The position numbers were made by a program, and so were the translations under genes. This document shows positions 32,388 through 44,286 of a stretch of DNA of 64,000 nt, one piece after another. Each line of letters begins with the position of its first letter. Within the stretch, counting starts at the first letter, position 1. The stretch is from Auricularia sp. M13 (taxonomy: Eukaryota > Basidiomycota > Agaricomycetes > Auriculariales > Auriculariaceae), in assembly GCA_037042915.1 (NCBI GenBank), contig CM073200.1, positions 1,798,001-1,862,000 of the forward strand. The letters run 5' to 3'. The notes beneath the pieces were generated by a model. The model searched no databases. It was given only the letters and a program-made list of their open reading frames with translations, and was not told the DNA's origin.

Positions 32388-34043
32388 TACCAGGAGAAAT
32401 GATAAAACATCCCCGTTAAGAATGTCATGTTTTGTTTAAATATTCCCGTTAAGGATTGCCAGCCAGATATTCCATGTCCATGAGATATATTATGTGGTGT
32501 GTTAAATACACTGGCTGCTCGCCAATAGAGCTTCAATTAAGATCCGGAGTTAAATTTTCTCTGCGATCAATGTTCTCATTGTTGATCAAACAACCAGAGC
32601 CATGTCAATTACAATTGTTTCTATGGGCTACAGCTGCTGAATTCGACTGCATTTATGGACTGTACGACTGTTTAATCAAATCAAATTTTGTCAATTAACA
32701 TAAAACATGATACACAAACCTGTCAAGACTGAGTTGTACAGGCAGGTGTCAATCCTAGCGGCTGTTGAACCACGACAGCTGCCACACTCCTTGCAGCTGT
32801 CAAACCATTGCAGCTGTCGACAGTTGTCAGCTGTCGTCCAGGAATGGCATTGACGTACCTGCACATCAAGGATGAATCAAACAGTCTTGGCTCTGATTGA
32901 TCAAATGTATACTGATGAAACAAATGAAAATGTGTACAAAATGACCTTCGCAGGATGGAACCATCGCTCCCTATTTTCACCTGCTGCATGAGGCATGAGT
33001 GGCGGCAGACCATCCATGAGCATTAACCAACTGGACTAAGTGACCATGCTCAACCACTGTTAATTACTTAATATATCCACACATATCTCACACGTTAAAT
33101 TAGTTGGCTGGCCGATTAATGTCCAGATGCCAATGTCAAACTGTCGCAGGTGCCAAAAGCATCTGTCATAGTCAGGCCTGGTAGATGCCTCTTAGACAGC
33201 TGCCCAACCTGCCGACAGCACTATAAACCATCAGCCACTCATGATTGAACATCTTGAGATTCAATAATCAGAGTGTTCCAAACGCAACAAGTCCTTTTCA
33301 TGATTGAACGTACTGCAGTGCAACCCAAAAAGAGTGTTTTGAGAGTACAAGTCCTTCCAGGTTCAGCATGTTTGAACGATCAGTTTTGATTGATCAAGCA
33401 CACGCAAGCCCTCGAGGCCCTGTGTGTTGCAGTACTATGCACAGTAAGTAATGCGAGAGTGACAAGATAGTTCGATATGATACACAAGACTTGATGGCAC
33501 CACCCGTGGGGGGGATGATGCGAGAAGAGCCTGTGCAGTGGGAGCCCAGTGTGGATTGGTGACCTGAGTACCGGATGGTTCATTGATGGGACCAGTGTTC
33601 ATCCTGTCGAAGACATTAAATTAAGATTTGAGATTTGACAAAGGCTACACCAAGACTCTGGCTATAGAATGGTATTATGATATTCCTTTTTAATGAGCAT
33701 TTCATCTGTGTACGAGTGAGCAAAGTCTGCCAGCCAGTGTAGCAGAGTCACCTCGCGGCCTCAGCCACCAGTGTTTCTCTCACTGCATTTAAGATGTCGA
33801 ACTAGGATTCGAAATTCAACAATTTCAGCACCAATGGTGTAGTAAGAAGTCTGTCTGGTAACCTCCTTTTTAGGATGACATTTCGACTCTATACATGTGA
33901 GCAAACTCTCACGAAGGGTTATTACATCATTCCAAACATTACAACTGTAAAACTCGGCAGAAGCCTGAGGCGAGAACGACAATGTCTGCTGTATGGTGTA
34001 CACTATCCCAGGCATCCATATGAAGTCAATTGGTCCAGTTCCC
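32388..34043 (+). repeat. 1.66 kb repeat, copy 2 (left arm of the palindrome)
   Basis: Same orientation as copy 1 and nearly identical. Visible differences are a shorter G run, one extra A in CAACCCAAAAAG, CACGCAAGCCC instead of CACGCTTGGCCC, and GGTGTAGTAAG instead of GGTATAGTAAG. The last difference is shared with copy 3, so copies 2 and 3 are closer to each other than to copy 1. Confidence 0.85.
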
Positions 34044-34130
34044 AGCCTTCGGCAGCAGGGCAAAGTATTGGAACAGGGAAAATAGGAAACCAGACACATT
34101 CTGAAATACTTTGCCCTGCTGCCGAAGGCT

Positions 34131-35781
34131 GGGAACTGGACCAATTGACTTCATATGGATGCCTGGGATAGTGTACACCATACAGCAGACATTGTCGTTC
34201 TCGCCTCAGGCTTCTGCCGAGTTTTACAGTTGTAATGTTTGGAATGATGTAATAACCCTTCGTGAGAGTTTGCTCACATGTATAGAGTCGAAATGTCATC
34301 CTAAAAAGGAGGTTACCAGACAGACTTCTTACTACACCATTGGTGCTGAAATTGTTGAATTTCGAATCCTAGTTCGACATCTTAAATGCAGTGAGAGAAA
34401 CACTGGTGGCTGAGGCCGCGAGGTGACTCTGCTACACTGGCTGGCAGACTTTGCTCACTCGTACACAGATGAAATGCTCATTAAAAAGGAATATCATAAT
34501 ACCATTCTATAGCCAGAGTCTTGGTGTAGCCTTTGTCAAATCTCAAATCTTAATTTAATGTCTTCGACAGGATGAACACTGGTCCCATCAATGAACCATC
34601 CGGTACTCAGGTCACCAATCCACACTGGGCTCCCACTGCACAGGCTCTTCTCGCATCCCCCCCACGGGTGGTGCCATCAAGTCTTGTGTATCATATCGAA
34701 CTATCTTGTCACTCTCGCATTACTTACTGTGCATAGTACTGCAACACACAGGGCCTCGAGGGCCAAGCGTGTGCTTGATCAATCAAAACTGATCGTTCAA
34801 ACATGCTGAACCTGGAAGGACTTGTACTCTCAAACACTCTTTTGGGTTGCACTGCAGTACGTTCAATCATGAAAAGGACTTGTTGCGTTTGGAACACTCT
34901 GATTATTGAATCTCAAGATGTTCAATCATGAGTGGCTGATGGTTTATAGTGCTGTCGGCAGGTTGGGCAGCTGTCTAAGAGGCATCTACCAGGCCTGACT
35001 ATGACAGATGCTTTTGGCACCTGCGACAGTTTGACATTGGCATCTGGACATTAATCGGCCAGCCAACTAATTTAACGTGTGAGATATGTGTGGATATATT
35101 AAGTAATTAACAGTGGTTGAGCATGGTCACTTAGTCCAGTTGGTTAATGCTCATGGATGGTCTGCCGCCACTCATGCCTCATGCAGCAGGTGAAAATAGG
35201 GAGCGATGGTTCCATCCTGCGAAGGTCATTTTGTACACATTTTCATTTGTTTCATCAGTATACATTTGATCAATCAGAGCCAAGACTGTTTGATTCATCC
35301 TTGATGTGCAGGTACGTCAATGCCATTCCTGGACGACAGCTGACAACTGTCGACAGCTGCAATGGTTTGACAGCTGCAGGAGTGTGGCAGCTGTCGTGGT
35401 TCAACAGCCGCTAGGATTGACACCTGCCTGTACAACTCAGTCTTGACAGGTTTGTGTATCATGTTTTATGTTAATTGACAAAATTTGATTTGATTAAACA
35501 GTCGTACAGTCCATAAATGCAGTCGAATTCAGCAGCTGTAGCCCATAGAAACAATTGTAATTGACATGGCTCTGGTTGTTTGATCAACAATGAGAACATT
35601 GATCGCAGAGAAAATTTAACTCCGGATCTTAATTGAAGCTCTATTGGCGAGCAGCCAGTGTATTTAACACACCACATAATATATCTCATGGACATGGAAT
35701 ATCTGGCTGGCAATCCTTAACGGGAATATTTAAACAAAACATGACATTCTTAACGGGGATGTTTTATCATTTCTCCTGGTA
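34131..35781 (-). repeat. 1.66 kb repeat, copy 3 (right arm of the palindrome)
   Basis: Inverted copy of the repeat. It shares the GGTGTAGTAAG variant with copy 2 but has CACGCTTGGCCC like copy 1. Its outer boundary differs: read inward the flank is CCAT then TACCAGGAG, whereas copies 1 and 2 both have AAAAG then TACCAGGAG. Confidence 0.85.
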
Positions 35782-36842
35782 ATGGTGCGCGAGCGAGGCC
35801 AGATGGATCTGTGTGCATTTGACCTGCCGGCACTGTCTTGTGGAAACTAGAGCTCATCGTTCCGAATGGAGGAGCGCGCAGAATCAGGCGGGAAGCACAT
35901 AAGGTCAAGGAACGAATCGAGCCAGACAGTGCGGACGCCGCACGAGTACAGATAACGCACAGCGTTGCCTGAGATCCGAGTATCCGTGCACGCAGCGCAC
36001 ATTGGGAAGCGAGATCTACGGAAAATATAGCGCCAGTTCTGGACGTCCAAGCCCGGCAGATTACAGCACAGCTAGCCCCAGCAGAACAGGAACCTGGGTA
36101 GATTGCACGCTGCGCATTGGCGTGTACAGCCCGGGTACTAGTCAGGTAGTTGATGGCTGCCAGTCACGCGACGCACAATGCGTCCGGGCTGGCCGCGGCG
36201 CGTCGCCGTCGAAGCGAGTCCTGCAGCGCGAGCCAGGCCGGACGGACTGACGCGAGCATGTTAGAGCCTTTCACGCTAGCCGCTGTCGGTAGACATTAGA
36301 GCCAATAACGCCGTCAATAATAAAAGATTAGCGGTGAGTGGGAGCAGACGCTTGCGGCGCGCGACGCGCACGCTCACAATGAGGCAGTGGGGCAATGGAG
36401 GGGTAAGCAGACGGACATTTCAATGGTCTCCGAGCATTGCGCGCGCGTAGGGGCCCTGTCGGTCGGAGCAAGGTGAGTGTTGGTTTCAAACTCCGAGCTG
36501 TCTTTCTTGCCCACCCTCCTCTCGCACGCCGGCCGTTCGCCCTCTGGGCCGCGACGCAATTTGTTATTTGCGGCGTCCTCTCAATCCTCTTCCCCGCGGA
36601 ACCCCGTGTGTGCACCTAGCCAAGAGTTGGGCCAACACTCCGATTGTTAGTTTGTGAGCACCAAGCTCGACATTAGCCTCATCAACCTCATGTGCAATCA
36701 GCCCGTAATTTAGTCTGGTGGATGTGTCGGACTTAACACGCAACCCACGCCGAATACACGAGGGGACTCGCCGTGTGTTTATGGACGGTCTTACCGCCAC
36801 CGTAAAACGTCGAGACCAGGCTCTGCATTCGTCCTATTCATC
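35782..36842. other. Region upstream of the family B gene; conserved promoter block
   Basis: 35782-36600 shows no gene I can support. It includes, on the minus strand near 36110-36200, a degenerate match to the piece found in intron 2 of the HECT gene. From about 36645 to 36842 the sequence matches the upstream flank of the paralogue at 63.8-64.0 kb: GCACCAAGCTC(G/A)ACATTA, TGCAATCAGCCCG, and CGCCGAATACACGAGG followed by ACTCGCCGTGTGTTTATGGA. The promoter was therefore duplicated with the gene. Confidence 0.45.
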
Positions 36843-37853
36843 ATGCGGCCTACATCAGTGCAGTTGCGCCTTCCGGTGGACGACAGCGACAGCGGATGTT
36901 CATGCGCCATTACAAACATAGCCGCCCTGGCCTCTTCAGCGAAGGTTGTCCAGGCCCTTCACTACACCACCCTCTTGGGCGGCTCGCGCGTCGCCTTTGC
37001 GACTCTGCTGCATCTTGGGAAGCAGTTCCCGCACACCCGCCAGCTCCGCCTGCAGAGCATCGTCTTGGAGCACGACGCCACACTCACGACTCCCGTCTCG
37101 CCCCTACCATTGTTCGCACAACTCGAGACCCTGATCATCAAACCCGGGTCGAACACGCTTGCGGCTAGCACCAGCATGACCCAGGCGCTCTTCGCTCTTT
37201 TGCCGCACATGCCTGTGCTGCGCTGCCTGAGCATGTACGTGCCGATTCTGCGGCCGCACGTCGTGCCGCGGGAGACCGCAACACATCTGCCCGCGCTACC
37301 GCCCGCATTCAGCCTCTCGACGTTCGTGTGCACCGGCAGGCTCCCCGTACCCGCCTGGGCGCGGCTCATCGCACACTCGCACCGCACGCTGGCCGAGCTG
37401 CGCATCGTCGTCGTGGTCGTGCACCTGGACCCGAGCGCGGCGGAGCTAGTGGAAGCCATCGCGCTCGCCGCACCGCGGGTCGAACGACTCGACCTGCGCC
37501 TGCTCATTGACGAGCGCGTGCTACTCCCGCGCATGTGGCCCATCTTTGCGGCGCTCGCGCGCCTGCGCACCCTGAGCCTGGAAATGCCGCACGGCGCCGC
37601 CCTCGCCGACGCGTTTGAGCTCCTCGCGCACGCGCACGCGGGGATTCCGCTGCGCACGCTGTCCATCCGCTCTCCAGCCTCAGTGGAGCGCCCATCTGAG
37701 GATATCCCCCGCGTGATGCAGCTCGCCGAGTGCGCGCAATTGCGGCGCCTGGTGTCCGTCCGTTTGTTCGGCTTTGAGATTGGCGATGAAGGTCGGCGGG
37801 CGCTGACTGAGCATTGGCGCGCGCGGCGGGTGCGGTTTGAGTATGTGACATAG
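36843..37853 (+). CDS. LRR-like protein, family B copy 2, intact
   Basis: A single open frame of 336 residues from ATG 36843 (MRPTSVQLRLPVDDSDSG) to RVRFEYVT. The start is supported by the paralogue at 63799 (MQPTSVQWRLPEENSD). The protein has repeated leucine-rich strands about 25-30 residues apart (for example HTRQLRLQSIVL, LETLIIKPG, LRCLSMYVPI, LAELRIVVV, VERLDLRLL, LRTLSLEMP, RRLVSVRLFGFEIGDEG), like the solenoid part of F-box/LRR receptors. I see no F-box in this frame or directly upstream. It may be a stand-alone LRR-like protein or have an unseen upstream exon. The family is unnamed as far as I can tell. Confidence 0.7.
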   Translation: MRPTSVQLRLPVDDSDSGCSCAITNIAALASSAKVVQALHYTTLLGGSRVAFATLLHLGKQFPHTRQLRLQSIVLEHDATLTTPVSPLPLFAQLETLIIKPGSNTLAASTSMTQALFALLPHMPVLRCLSMYVPILRPHVVPRETATHLPALPPAFSLSTFVCTGRLPVPAWARLIAHSHRTLAELRIVVVVVHLDPSAAELVEAIALAAPRVERLDLRLLIDERVLLPRMWPIFAALARLRTLSLEMPHGAALADAFELLAHAHAGIPLRTLSIRSPASVERPSEDIPRVMQLAECAQLRRLVSVRLFGFEIGDEGRRALTEHWRARRVRFEYVT

Positions 37854-38279
37854 CCCACTGTTAGTTCACGAGGACCTGAGCTCACAGTTCATGCTGCTCG
37901 TCCCCCCTCGGTCAAATATTGCAACTAAGAGTCACTAGCCCCTGGACCTGCTTGCAATCGTGCTTCTGGATCAGATGCCGCGCGCAACTGGCTCTTGAAG
38001 AGCTGATACGCAGAGTATCAGCGCCGGCCCCCTAGCCTCTTGGGTGCTCCCGCGAGAGAAGATATAATACGCCTCGGGATTCTCGGAGCTCTTTATTCCC
38101 CATCTCGATGACATACCTAATTCTGCGGCTCAGCTGTGCGTGCATGAGACGGACGCCAACTACGAGCGCGCTCCAGGTAGTGCGGAGGACAGCCAACGGC
38201 ATTGCTATAAGCAATATCCAAAAATCTGCAATTCGAATTGACCAGTGCCTTCGTCTCGTCGGCCATATTCTTCCGCAGA
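37854..38279. other. Spacer between family B and family A loci
   Basis: No gene supported. Short open frames near 38108 overlap the start of the family A region. Confidence 0.35.
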
Positions 38280-39400
38280 TCTGTGAAAACCATGGATTAT
38301 AGTGGAATACAGCTGAATTACCATCGTATGTCGTTTGTTTGCAGGATTTACCGGGGCTGGCGCGGAGTTCGGACCGCGATTTGCCTCTTTGCTTTTGACC
38401 ATGACCGGCATGCAAAGGAAGGACGGCACGCGCGACAGACCGTCGACTATACACTCGATTTCGTCTATGGGGAATGGACTGGTGGCTACGCGCGACATTG
38501 GTATCGGTCGGGGCGGCTTAAGTTGCCCTTCGCGCTGAATTTGACGCGCGCGTCGGCGGCCGGCGCAGCATCCACGCCGGCGCGCGCGGGCCCTTGTCTT
38601 TCATTCTCTCCTCCTGCCGCACCTGTCTGCTCTGGCAACTCATGCTTCCGTTACGCGTCATCTACCATCAGAACACCTTTGCAGAACCTACACCTAACTG
38701 CATTCGCCCGCGTCGCCCGGTTATCGCTCATCGCTTGCTATGGACGTCTGACTCATTTGTCTGCAACTGCTTGTCTGCAACTGCGCGCGCGCGTGTGCAT
38801 CTTTTGGCTCGCGTAAATATGGGCGCCCTGACTATTGCACACTCTGGTACTGCGCCTCGCGCGTTCCAACTGCTCAGACTCGGAGCAGAATTTCAAGGCC
38901 CCATTCTTTTTGCATACGGCTCGTGACGGCGTCGTCAAGACTGTTGCTCTTCTCAGCGATGACTTGAAGCTATGGTGGCTCATGGGAAGTATAATCTGGG
39001 CCCGTCAACATCACCAGCCAAATCAAGGACGCGCTCAACACGTTGTGCAGCAGGCTGCTCCGCGATATATGAACGCCTTCCGTGCTCGCGCTGCATTGAC
39101 CTTCTCGTCTCCGCAACCAGCGCCAAGTCTGGCCCTGTGTGAGATACTCTGCGCGTGGAGCGAGGCTCGAGGACCTGCGTGGCGTCGTCATTCCGCTGCC
39201 TTGTGGTGCATGGTTTCCTGCGCGATTTGGACGTCATTGACGACTGCTAGGGGCGCACTCGTATGGTTGATCGTACTTGTACTACGATGCGGGTCGAACC
39301 AACGTCAGAGCGTCCTCTGCTACTGTGAGCACTTCTCTCTGGCGGCGCGTAACCGTGTGTTGATCAGTGTATCTTATTGGAACAGCACATCGTAGGAAAA
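38280..39400 (+). pseudogene. Unknown gene family A, copy 2
   Basis: Plus-strand partner of 9043-10600, with the same order of conserved blocks: RGVRTAICLFAFDHDRHAKE, GRHARQT, RTPLQNLHLTAFARVARLS, ALLSDDLKLWWLMGSIIWAR, VVQQAAPRYMNAFRA and LALCEILCAWSE. The blocks fall in different frames (one frame to about 38816, another from about 38835). The locus is therefore either frameshifted or split by introns I cannot place with confidence. No domain is recognised. Together with the preceding family B gene it forms a two-gene unit duplicated in inverted order at 9.0-11.6 kb. Confidence 0.45.
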
Positions 39401-40268
39401 CGGCACTACGCTGGACCACGGCCGATATGTGCAGGCCCTAGAGCCGTGTCGGAAGACACATATTCTCTCAGAGGCCGTTTATGAGAGCGATTCGTACGTT
39501 CAGTTGCGTTACAGTTCTACATTCGAAGGCTACTCACAATTTTGACGGTTCGCACAGCGCCAGGAAGCCGCAGACAGCAGGCTTACAGATGTCAGGCTAC
39601 CTGGGTGAGGCCCCATAACGCAGTTCTGATCAAGTAAGTCGCTGATTATTTGCAACGTACGTCCCGCAGACTGTCACACAGACATTTGCGCTCTCTGACG
39701 CTGATATCAGGTTATACACACCAAATCCGACGCGTCAGAAACAGGCGTTTCTGCGCAACTGGATTCTCGTTGAGCACCATTCTGCAATACTGTATTCGCG
39801 AATAACTGACGCAGCTATCACGTTCGGGCATCACGATCTGCACCGGTCTAGACACCTTCTCATTGCATCTTCAAACGCAGCGCCTCGTCAATCACAACAT
39901 TCGCGCTACCAAAGCCACTGATAAGCATTGCCACCCCCAGTAAGTGCCGATGGCGGGCCTCATACCGCGAAACAGTGTACATTAAATCGTACCCACAGAT
40001 GCGCCTCAGCGCCAGTTCTTTTGCCGCTCAGAACCGCTCAGCAACTAAACAGTAATTCGGGTGAATTTCCGAAATGAACATGCCCACTCAGCTGTTCAGA
40101 CAGACCCCGGCGCGCTACAGCTCGCGGCATCACATTCTTGCACCGGACGACGGGTGGTCTAACAAAGCCACCCCAGGACCGTACTTGAGCCGCGATGCGC
40201 TGGACGAAGATTAGACTTTCTTTCCCTCCCTTCTCTTTTTGCCATCTTCACCTCCACCACCACCGGCG
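39401..40268. other. Intergenic region, no gene seen
   Basis: No long reading frame on either strand. The right end should hold the promoter of the membrane protein gene, including a CT-rich run just before the start (ctttccctcccttctctttt near 40210-40230). Confidence 0.4.
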
Positions 40269-41333
40269 ATGCTCGCGTCAAATCTGCGTCGACGCGCAGG
40301 AAATCTGGGTCACAGACAGCTCGGGCTTACCAACAACGGTCATGCTCTGCCGCTGGAGCCGTCCGAGTCCATGTCTCACAAGCCCGCGTTCGACGATTTC
40401 AAGCCGGGCCCAATTGGCAGCCTCATCGGCGACGTGCTCAAGGCGGGTGTGGACTTCGTTAACGGTGTGCTGCACCAGACCACACCCGGTGCCGGCGATC
40501 AGACTGGCGGCGGCAGCGGCGCAGGGCATGATACCCCGCCCAACTCGCCGCTTCCCACCCCCATCACGCCATCATACCCGCCGCCTGCAGGTGGTGGAGC
40601 CAGCGCGGCGCCCGCAGCGTCGCCGCCAGTGCGGCCGCCGGCGGATGCGCCGTCCTCCAGCTGGCCCGCTCAAAGTCCGGTATCGTCGGGCGCCGATACG
40701 CCTCCAAGCGGCACTTCGCCGACAGCGCGGCCCTCTGGCCTAGGTCCGATGAACGTCGCCGGAAGCCCCACGCTGACGGGATCCAAAGACGAACCAGCAT
40801 ATGCATCGTCGAGTGCTCCTCCTGCATCCCAGACGCCCTGGTCCGGCACCTTGTCCATCACCGATTGGTCCTCCCCGTCGTCTACGCCGCCCGGAAATCC
40901 CTCCCACGCAGGAAACAACAGTAGCAGCAAATCGTCGCACGGATTTCCTCTCGCAGCAGCAGCCGCGATCGGCGCCGTGCTCTCGTTTCTCGTCGTCTCG
41001 GCTCTCATCTGGGGCATGTGGTTCTACCTCAAGAACCGGAAACGCCGCCGCGCACGATGGCCGCACTATGTGTTTGCTGCATCAAGGCGCGGCGTCAGTA
41101 TGGCGGAATCGACGTTCACCATCCTCTCCGCGTCGACCGTCCCGCATTTCATCAGCGCGGCCGAGGCAGGTGTCAAGGAACGCAAGACGCGGCAGGTTGA
41201 CGCTTCCGACCCTGCGAATCCCTTCGCACATCCCGCTGATGGGCGGGAGGAAGACCCCTTTGACGCGGATGACGATGTGCACTCGCTGCGCCGAGCGAGC
41301 ACGCAGAGGACGACGTCCACGCTGTCTGTCTAA
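40269..41333 (+). CDS. Single-pass membrane protein with Ser/Pro/Thr-rich ectodomain
   Basis: Open frame of 354 residues from ATG 40269 (MLASNLRRRAGNLGHRQLGL); an in-frame ATG at 40239 would add 10 residues. About 200 residues rich in Pro, Ser, Gly and Ala, probably O-glycosylated, precede one strong membrane segment (FPLAAAAAIGAVLSFLVVSA, then LIWGMWFYL). KNRKRRRARW, a positive stop-transfer motif, follows. The cytoplasmic tail of about 90 residues is charged and acidic near its end (DPFDADDDVHSLRR). The layout resembles fungal wall-stress sensors and other mid-anchored mucin-like proteins. I see no WSC domain, and no clear signal peptide. Codon use is strongly coding-like (GC at third positions). 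Confidence 0.75.
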   Translation: MLASNLRRRAGNLGHRQLGLTNNGHALPLEPSESMSHKPAFDDFKPGPIGSLIGDVLKAGVDFVNGVLHQTTPGAGDQTGGGSGAGHDTPPNSPLPTPITPSYPPPAGGGASAAPAASPPVRPPADAPSSSWPAQSPVSSGADTPPSGTSPTARPSGLGPMNVAGSPTLTGSKDEPAYASSSAPPASQTPWSGTLSITDWSSPSSTPPGNPSHAGNNSSSKSSHGFPLAAAAAIGAVLSFLVVSALIWGMWFYLKNRKRRRARWPHYVFAASRRGVSMAESTFTILSASTVPHFISAAEAGVKERKTRQVDASDPANPFAHPADGREEDPFDADDDVHSLRRASTQRTTSTLSV

Positions 41334-42644
41334 CTCCCCACCGGACATCTTACATTGAACTTTCATTCGCTGGGTTTATTGATGCTTCGAGGGGATCTCG
41401 ATACGCTGTACGCTGTCTTTACCGCTAGAGTACATATCAGGCCATTTGAGCCGTGGATAACCATGTGTATACCGACACACATCTGTGAAGCGCAAATCTC
41501 TTGCTAACTCCAACGCGAAACATCGGCGCACAGTCGTTCGTCAACGAGCGTCTATCATTCGGGTTCGCGATCCGATGACTATTTGATGTCCGCCCCTTGC
41601 ACCTTGTCCGCCTCTGCTTTCAGCAGTTGCTCAGCACCGGCAAACCGCGGTGTCTGCAGCACTGCACAGGCTGATAGTTTATCTTTTCGACATCTGCGAG
41701 CGGTACTGGCTCCGGCGATCCTGACTCGTGTTTTTTCGCTGCTTTCTCGTCGTGACTGGCCGCTCAGCTACCTACAGACCAAGTCGGCTTCTTTCACCTT
41801 TCGCCTATGTTCACCCTGCGTGTGGAACCGGCTGCGACTCCAACATATGCTGCTTCTCAACGGGCGCGGGTTGCCCTGGCTCTAATGATCGTCTCCGCAA
41901 TGCGTACCGCGCGCTCTTTTCCTTACGCCTAGGAACGCTCATTCCTCGTCGGCGCTCTGAGGCCCTTTGCCTTTAAACTTTTTGGCGGCTTCTTGGTGAA
42001 TTACCACCTACAGTAGCACCAGAACCGTAGGGCTGCATCTGAACCACTCTCTGGCCTCGGCTTTAGCTACATCTAGATCTGGGCACTATTTAGCACGCAT
42101 CCGTCGAGCCTACTGACCATTTATCCATCACACGCTGCTCGGGTCATACGCCTGACCCACGCTCACGATTGACCGTTGTCACATGATATCGATGCCATCA
42201 CTCATTTGTTCACGCGGCGACTGGGGCCTCCGCCTGGAAAATCTTCGCTTTTCAGAGCCGCCGTTTTGTCTGCCCTGATTGTGCGCTCCCATGTTGCTCT
42301 TTGCTTTTTCTCGGTGTCGGAACATCGTTACATCCTCAGCAGCGACGGAGACACGCTACCATCCTTCCGCTGAGGGCCATGAAGTGTACCTGGCGCCATA
42401 CATTGCGATGCGTCGTAAATATGGGCGCTGGCAGCGCAATGGCTGAAGAACGCGATTGCATGCCGGAGGCACACACACGACACAGCGTCTCGCCAGCGTC
42501 GAGAGCCGATCCGTGTCCCCTACGAATCTGAATCTCACTGCCATTTCCAAAATACGCGACCATGCGGCACGAAACTGCGGTTGATTAAGTGACCCGAATC
42601 CGAATAGCGAGCGTACAAAGAGAGCAAGTACATTCTCGACCATC
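41334..42644. other. Intergenic region of 1.3 kb
   Basis: No gene supported on either strand. Short open frames such as 41583-41885 have no recognisable motif. The right end is the 3' flank of the minus-strand F-box gene. Confidence 0.4.
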
Positions 42645-44286
42645 CTAAGGCGCGACAAACTTAACTACCATCGGAAGCTGCTGGACGCTGAGCGGATCCA
42701 GGTCCAACACCACATCAGGGCCAAACCCGCGGACATGGAGCACCGGAAGCCCTGGAACTCCATAATCAGTGAGGTACGCAAGCAATTCGCGGGCGTCGTC
42801 TGCGCTTCCCGTGTCCGACTTGTTGCAGCTATACATGTGCAGAGAAACTGTGGTGAGCACTGGGAACTGGGATGGTAGGGAGCGGAGGACGCGCAACCAC
42901 TGCCATGGATAGTAACAGCGCGCGTGGTGGGTCAGTGCATCCGGCGCTGACAGATCGTTCCCGGCCGAGGATTTATGCACGGCCGAAGCTCCTCTGTGCA
43001 TCTTGTTCAGAGTCATGACGAGCGTATGGACGGCAGTGAGCGGACGGCCTTGCCACTGACAAAGCGCATAGACCTCTTCGGCGGCCAACATGAGGGACGG
43101 GAGCACCGAATACGAGTTAGCAATTAAACCCCGTATCCCGTGGGCCATCCTGGTGCTGGCGATGTCGGGCACGGCCCACACATCTAAGACGAAAACCAGA
43201 GTGCGCCCGTGCGAGTCCCGGGCGACGGCACCAACACGATGGCCCTTCCAGGGCCCGATGGACATCTCTATGGCGTCCGCGAAAAACGGGGATAGTGCCT
43301 CGCCGGATATATAGCAGGCGCACAGGAGCTCCACCTCCGTCAGCTGCTGTGCCGTCTTCCACGCCAGATACTGCCGCACCAGATCGTCAGCGAAAGCCCT
43401 CTGCCCTGCGAGTCGCAGGCGTGCAAGAGAGCTCGGAAGAGGGTCCTTAGGCATTTTAATAAGTGCATGTTGCAGTCCAAGGAGCGCCAGGCGTTCTAAT
43501 CGTGGAAATAACTGGAAAATAAGCGGCAGCAAGACGCGAGTGGACGAGTCGTCCCCCACGCTGGCCGCAAAGTCCTTGACAGACGGCATAGGAGCAAGGC
43601 GCAGAGCAGGCAGGCAATGAAACGGAACGTGGAGGGTATGCAACCTGTCCAGTGGTCCAGTCATAACGCGAGCGGATATGGAGACGGTGTGTGACGAGAG
43701 GAACTCGAGCAACGGCATGGGCTGGTCGAGTATGAGCGTGTCTGAAGACGTCCACTCTATGGCGCGCATTCGATGCAGGTTGCGCGCGAGAGTAGCAGCA
43801 ATTTCGAGTCGCGCATCGTCGGTCTGCACGTGATATTCCAGATCTACAGGGTGCAGGCCACTGCGGTCGAGAGCCATTGTTAGAAGAGATAGCGGGTTGC
43901 GAGACTGCGCCGATATGTCAATCCCAGCCCACAATGCAGGATGCTGCAGCGCGGCCATTCGCCAGGACTGCGAAACGTGGGAAGCAGCGATGCGGTCGCG
44001 GAGCGGCAGGAACGTCCAGCACAGGGCGAGAATCTCTGAAGGAAGGCGCAGTACAGTGTTCTTGGTATTCCAGTCCGCCGCCAAGGCACGCATGGTGCGC
44101 ACCGTGGTGTCCAAGGCCAGTGAAATGATCTCGTCCACCTGGGACGCTCTGCGGGCAGAATATTTCAATTTAGGCATGATGCGCAGTTTACACTTAGGCT
44201 AGTAGCACCTACGAGGCTTCGTTGCAGAACCGCGCATCGAAAAGCGTGGTGAGCAACGCTCGCAGCGGCTCGTCAGAAGGCAACAT
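42645..44286 (-). CDS. F-box protein with LRR-like body, intact
   Basis: Two exons: 44286-44213 (74 nt; MLPSDEPLRALLTTLFDARF) and 44148-42645, separated by a 64 nt intron (donor gtaggt, acceptor ccgcag), giving 525 residues. The ATG inside the intron (MPKLKYSARRAS) is an alternative start but lacks the conserved exon 1. The F-box is at about residues 58-103 (RLPSEILALCWTFLPLRDRI, then AASHVSQSWRMA). The C-terminus has GLPVLHVRGFGPDVVLDLDP. Predicted SCF substrate receptor. Exon 1 is shorter by 9 nt than the 83 nt of its relatives but keeps the same phase. It is divergently oriented to the F-box gene at 45187. Confidence 0.85.

Larger units (their letters stand above)
32388..35781. repeat. 3.4 kb near-perfect palindrome with a 35 bp spacer
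   Basis: Arms 32388-34069 and 34105-35781 are inverted copies of each other, separated by 34070-34104. Beyond the part shared with copy 1, both arms carry 26 extra bases (AGCCTTCGGCAGCAGGGCAA plus AGTATT), so the inverted pair did not arise by simply joining two copies of the copy 1 form. Such a structure can form hairpins or cruciforms and, if transcribed through, long double-stranded RNA. Confidence 0.85.

Noticed and set aside
33761-34413. Repeated ~100-127-codon ORFs inside the 1.66 kb repeat
   Set aside because: They occur mirrored because of the palindrome and have no domain; the copies differ by base-run lengths elsewhere that would shift frames, so no coding constraint is evident.
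32388-35781. Palindrome read as a whole transposon with long terminal inverted repeats
   Set aside because: No target duplication is visible at its two outer ends, and the arm exists alone as copy 1, so it is treated as an inverted pair of repeats.
36962-37885. 307-codon minus-strand ORF
   Set aside because: Antisense to the family B gene; Arg/Ser-rich without domain, a high-GC shadow.
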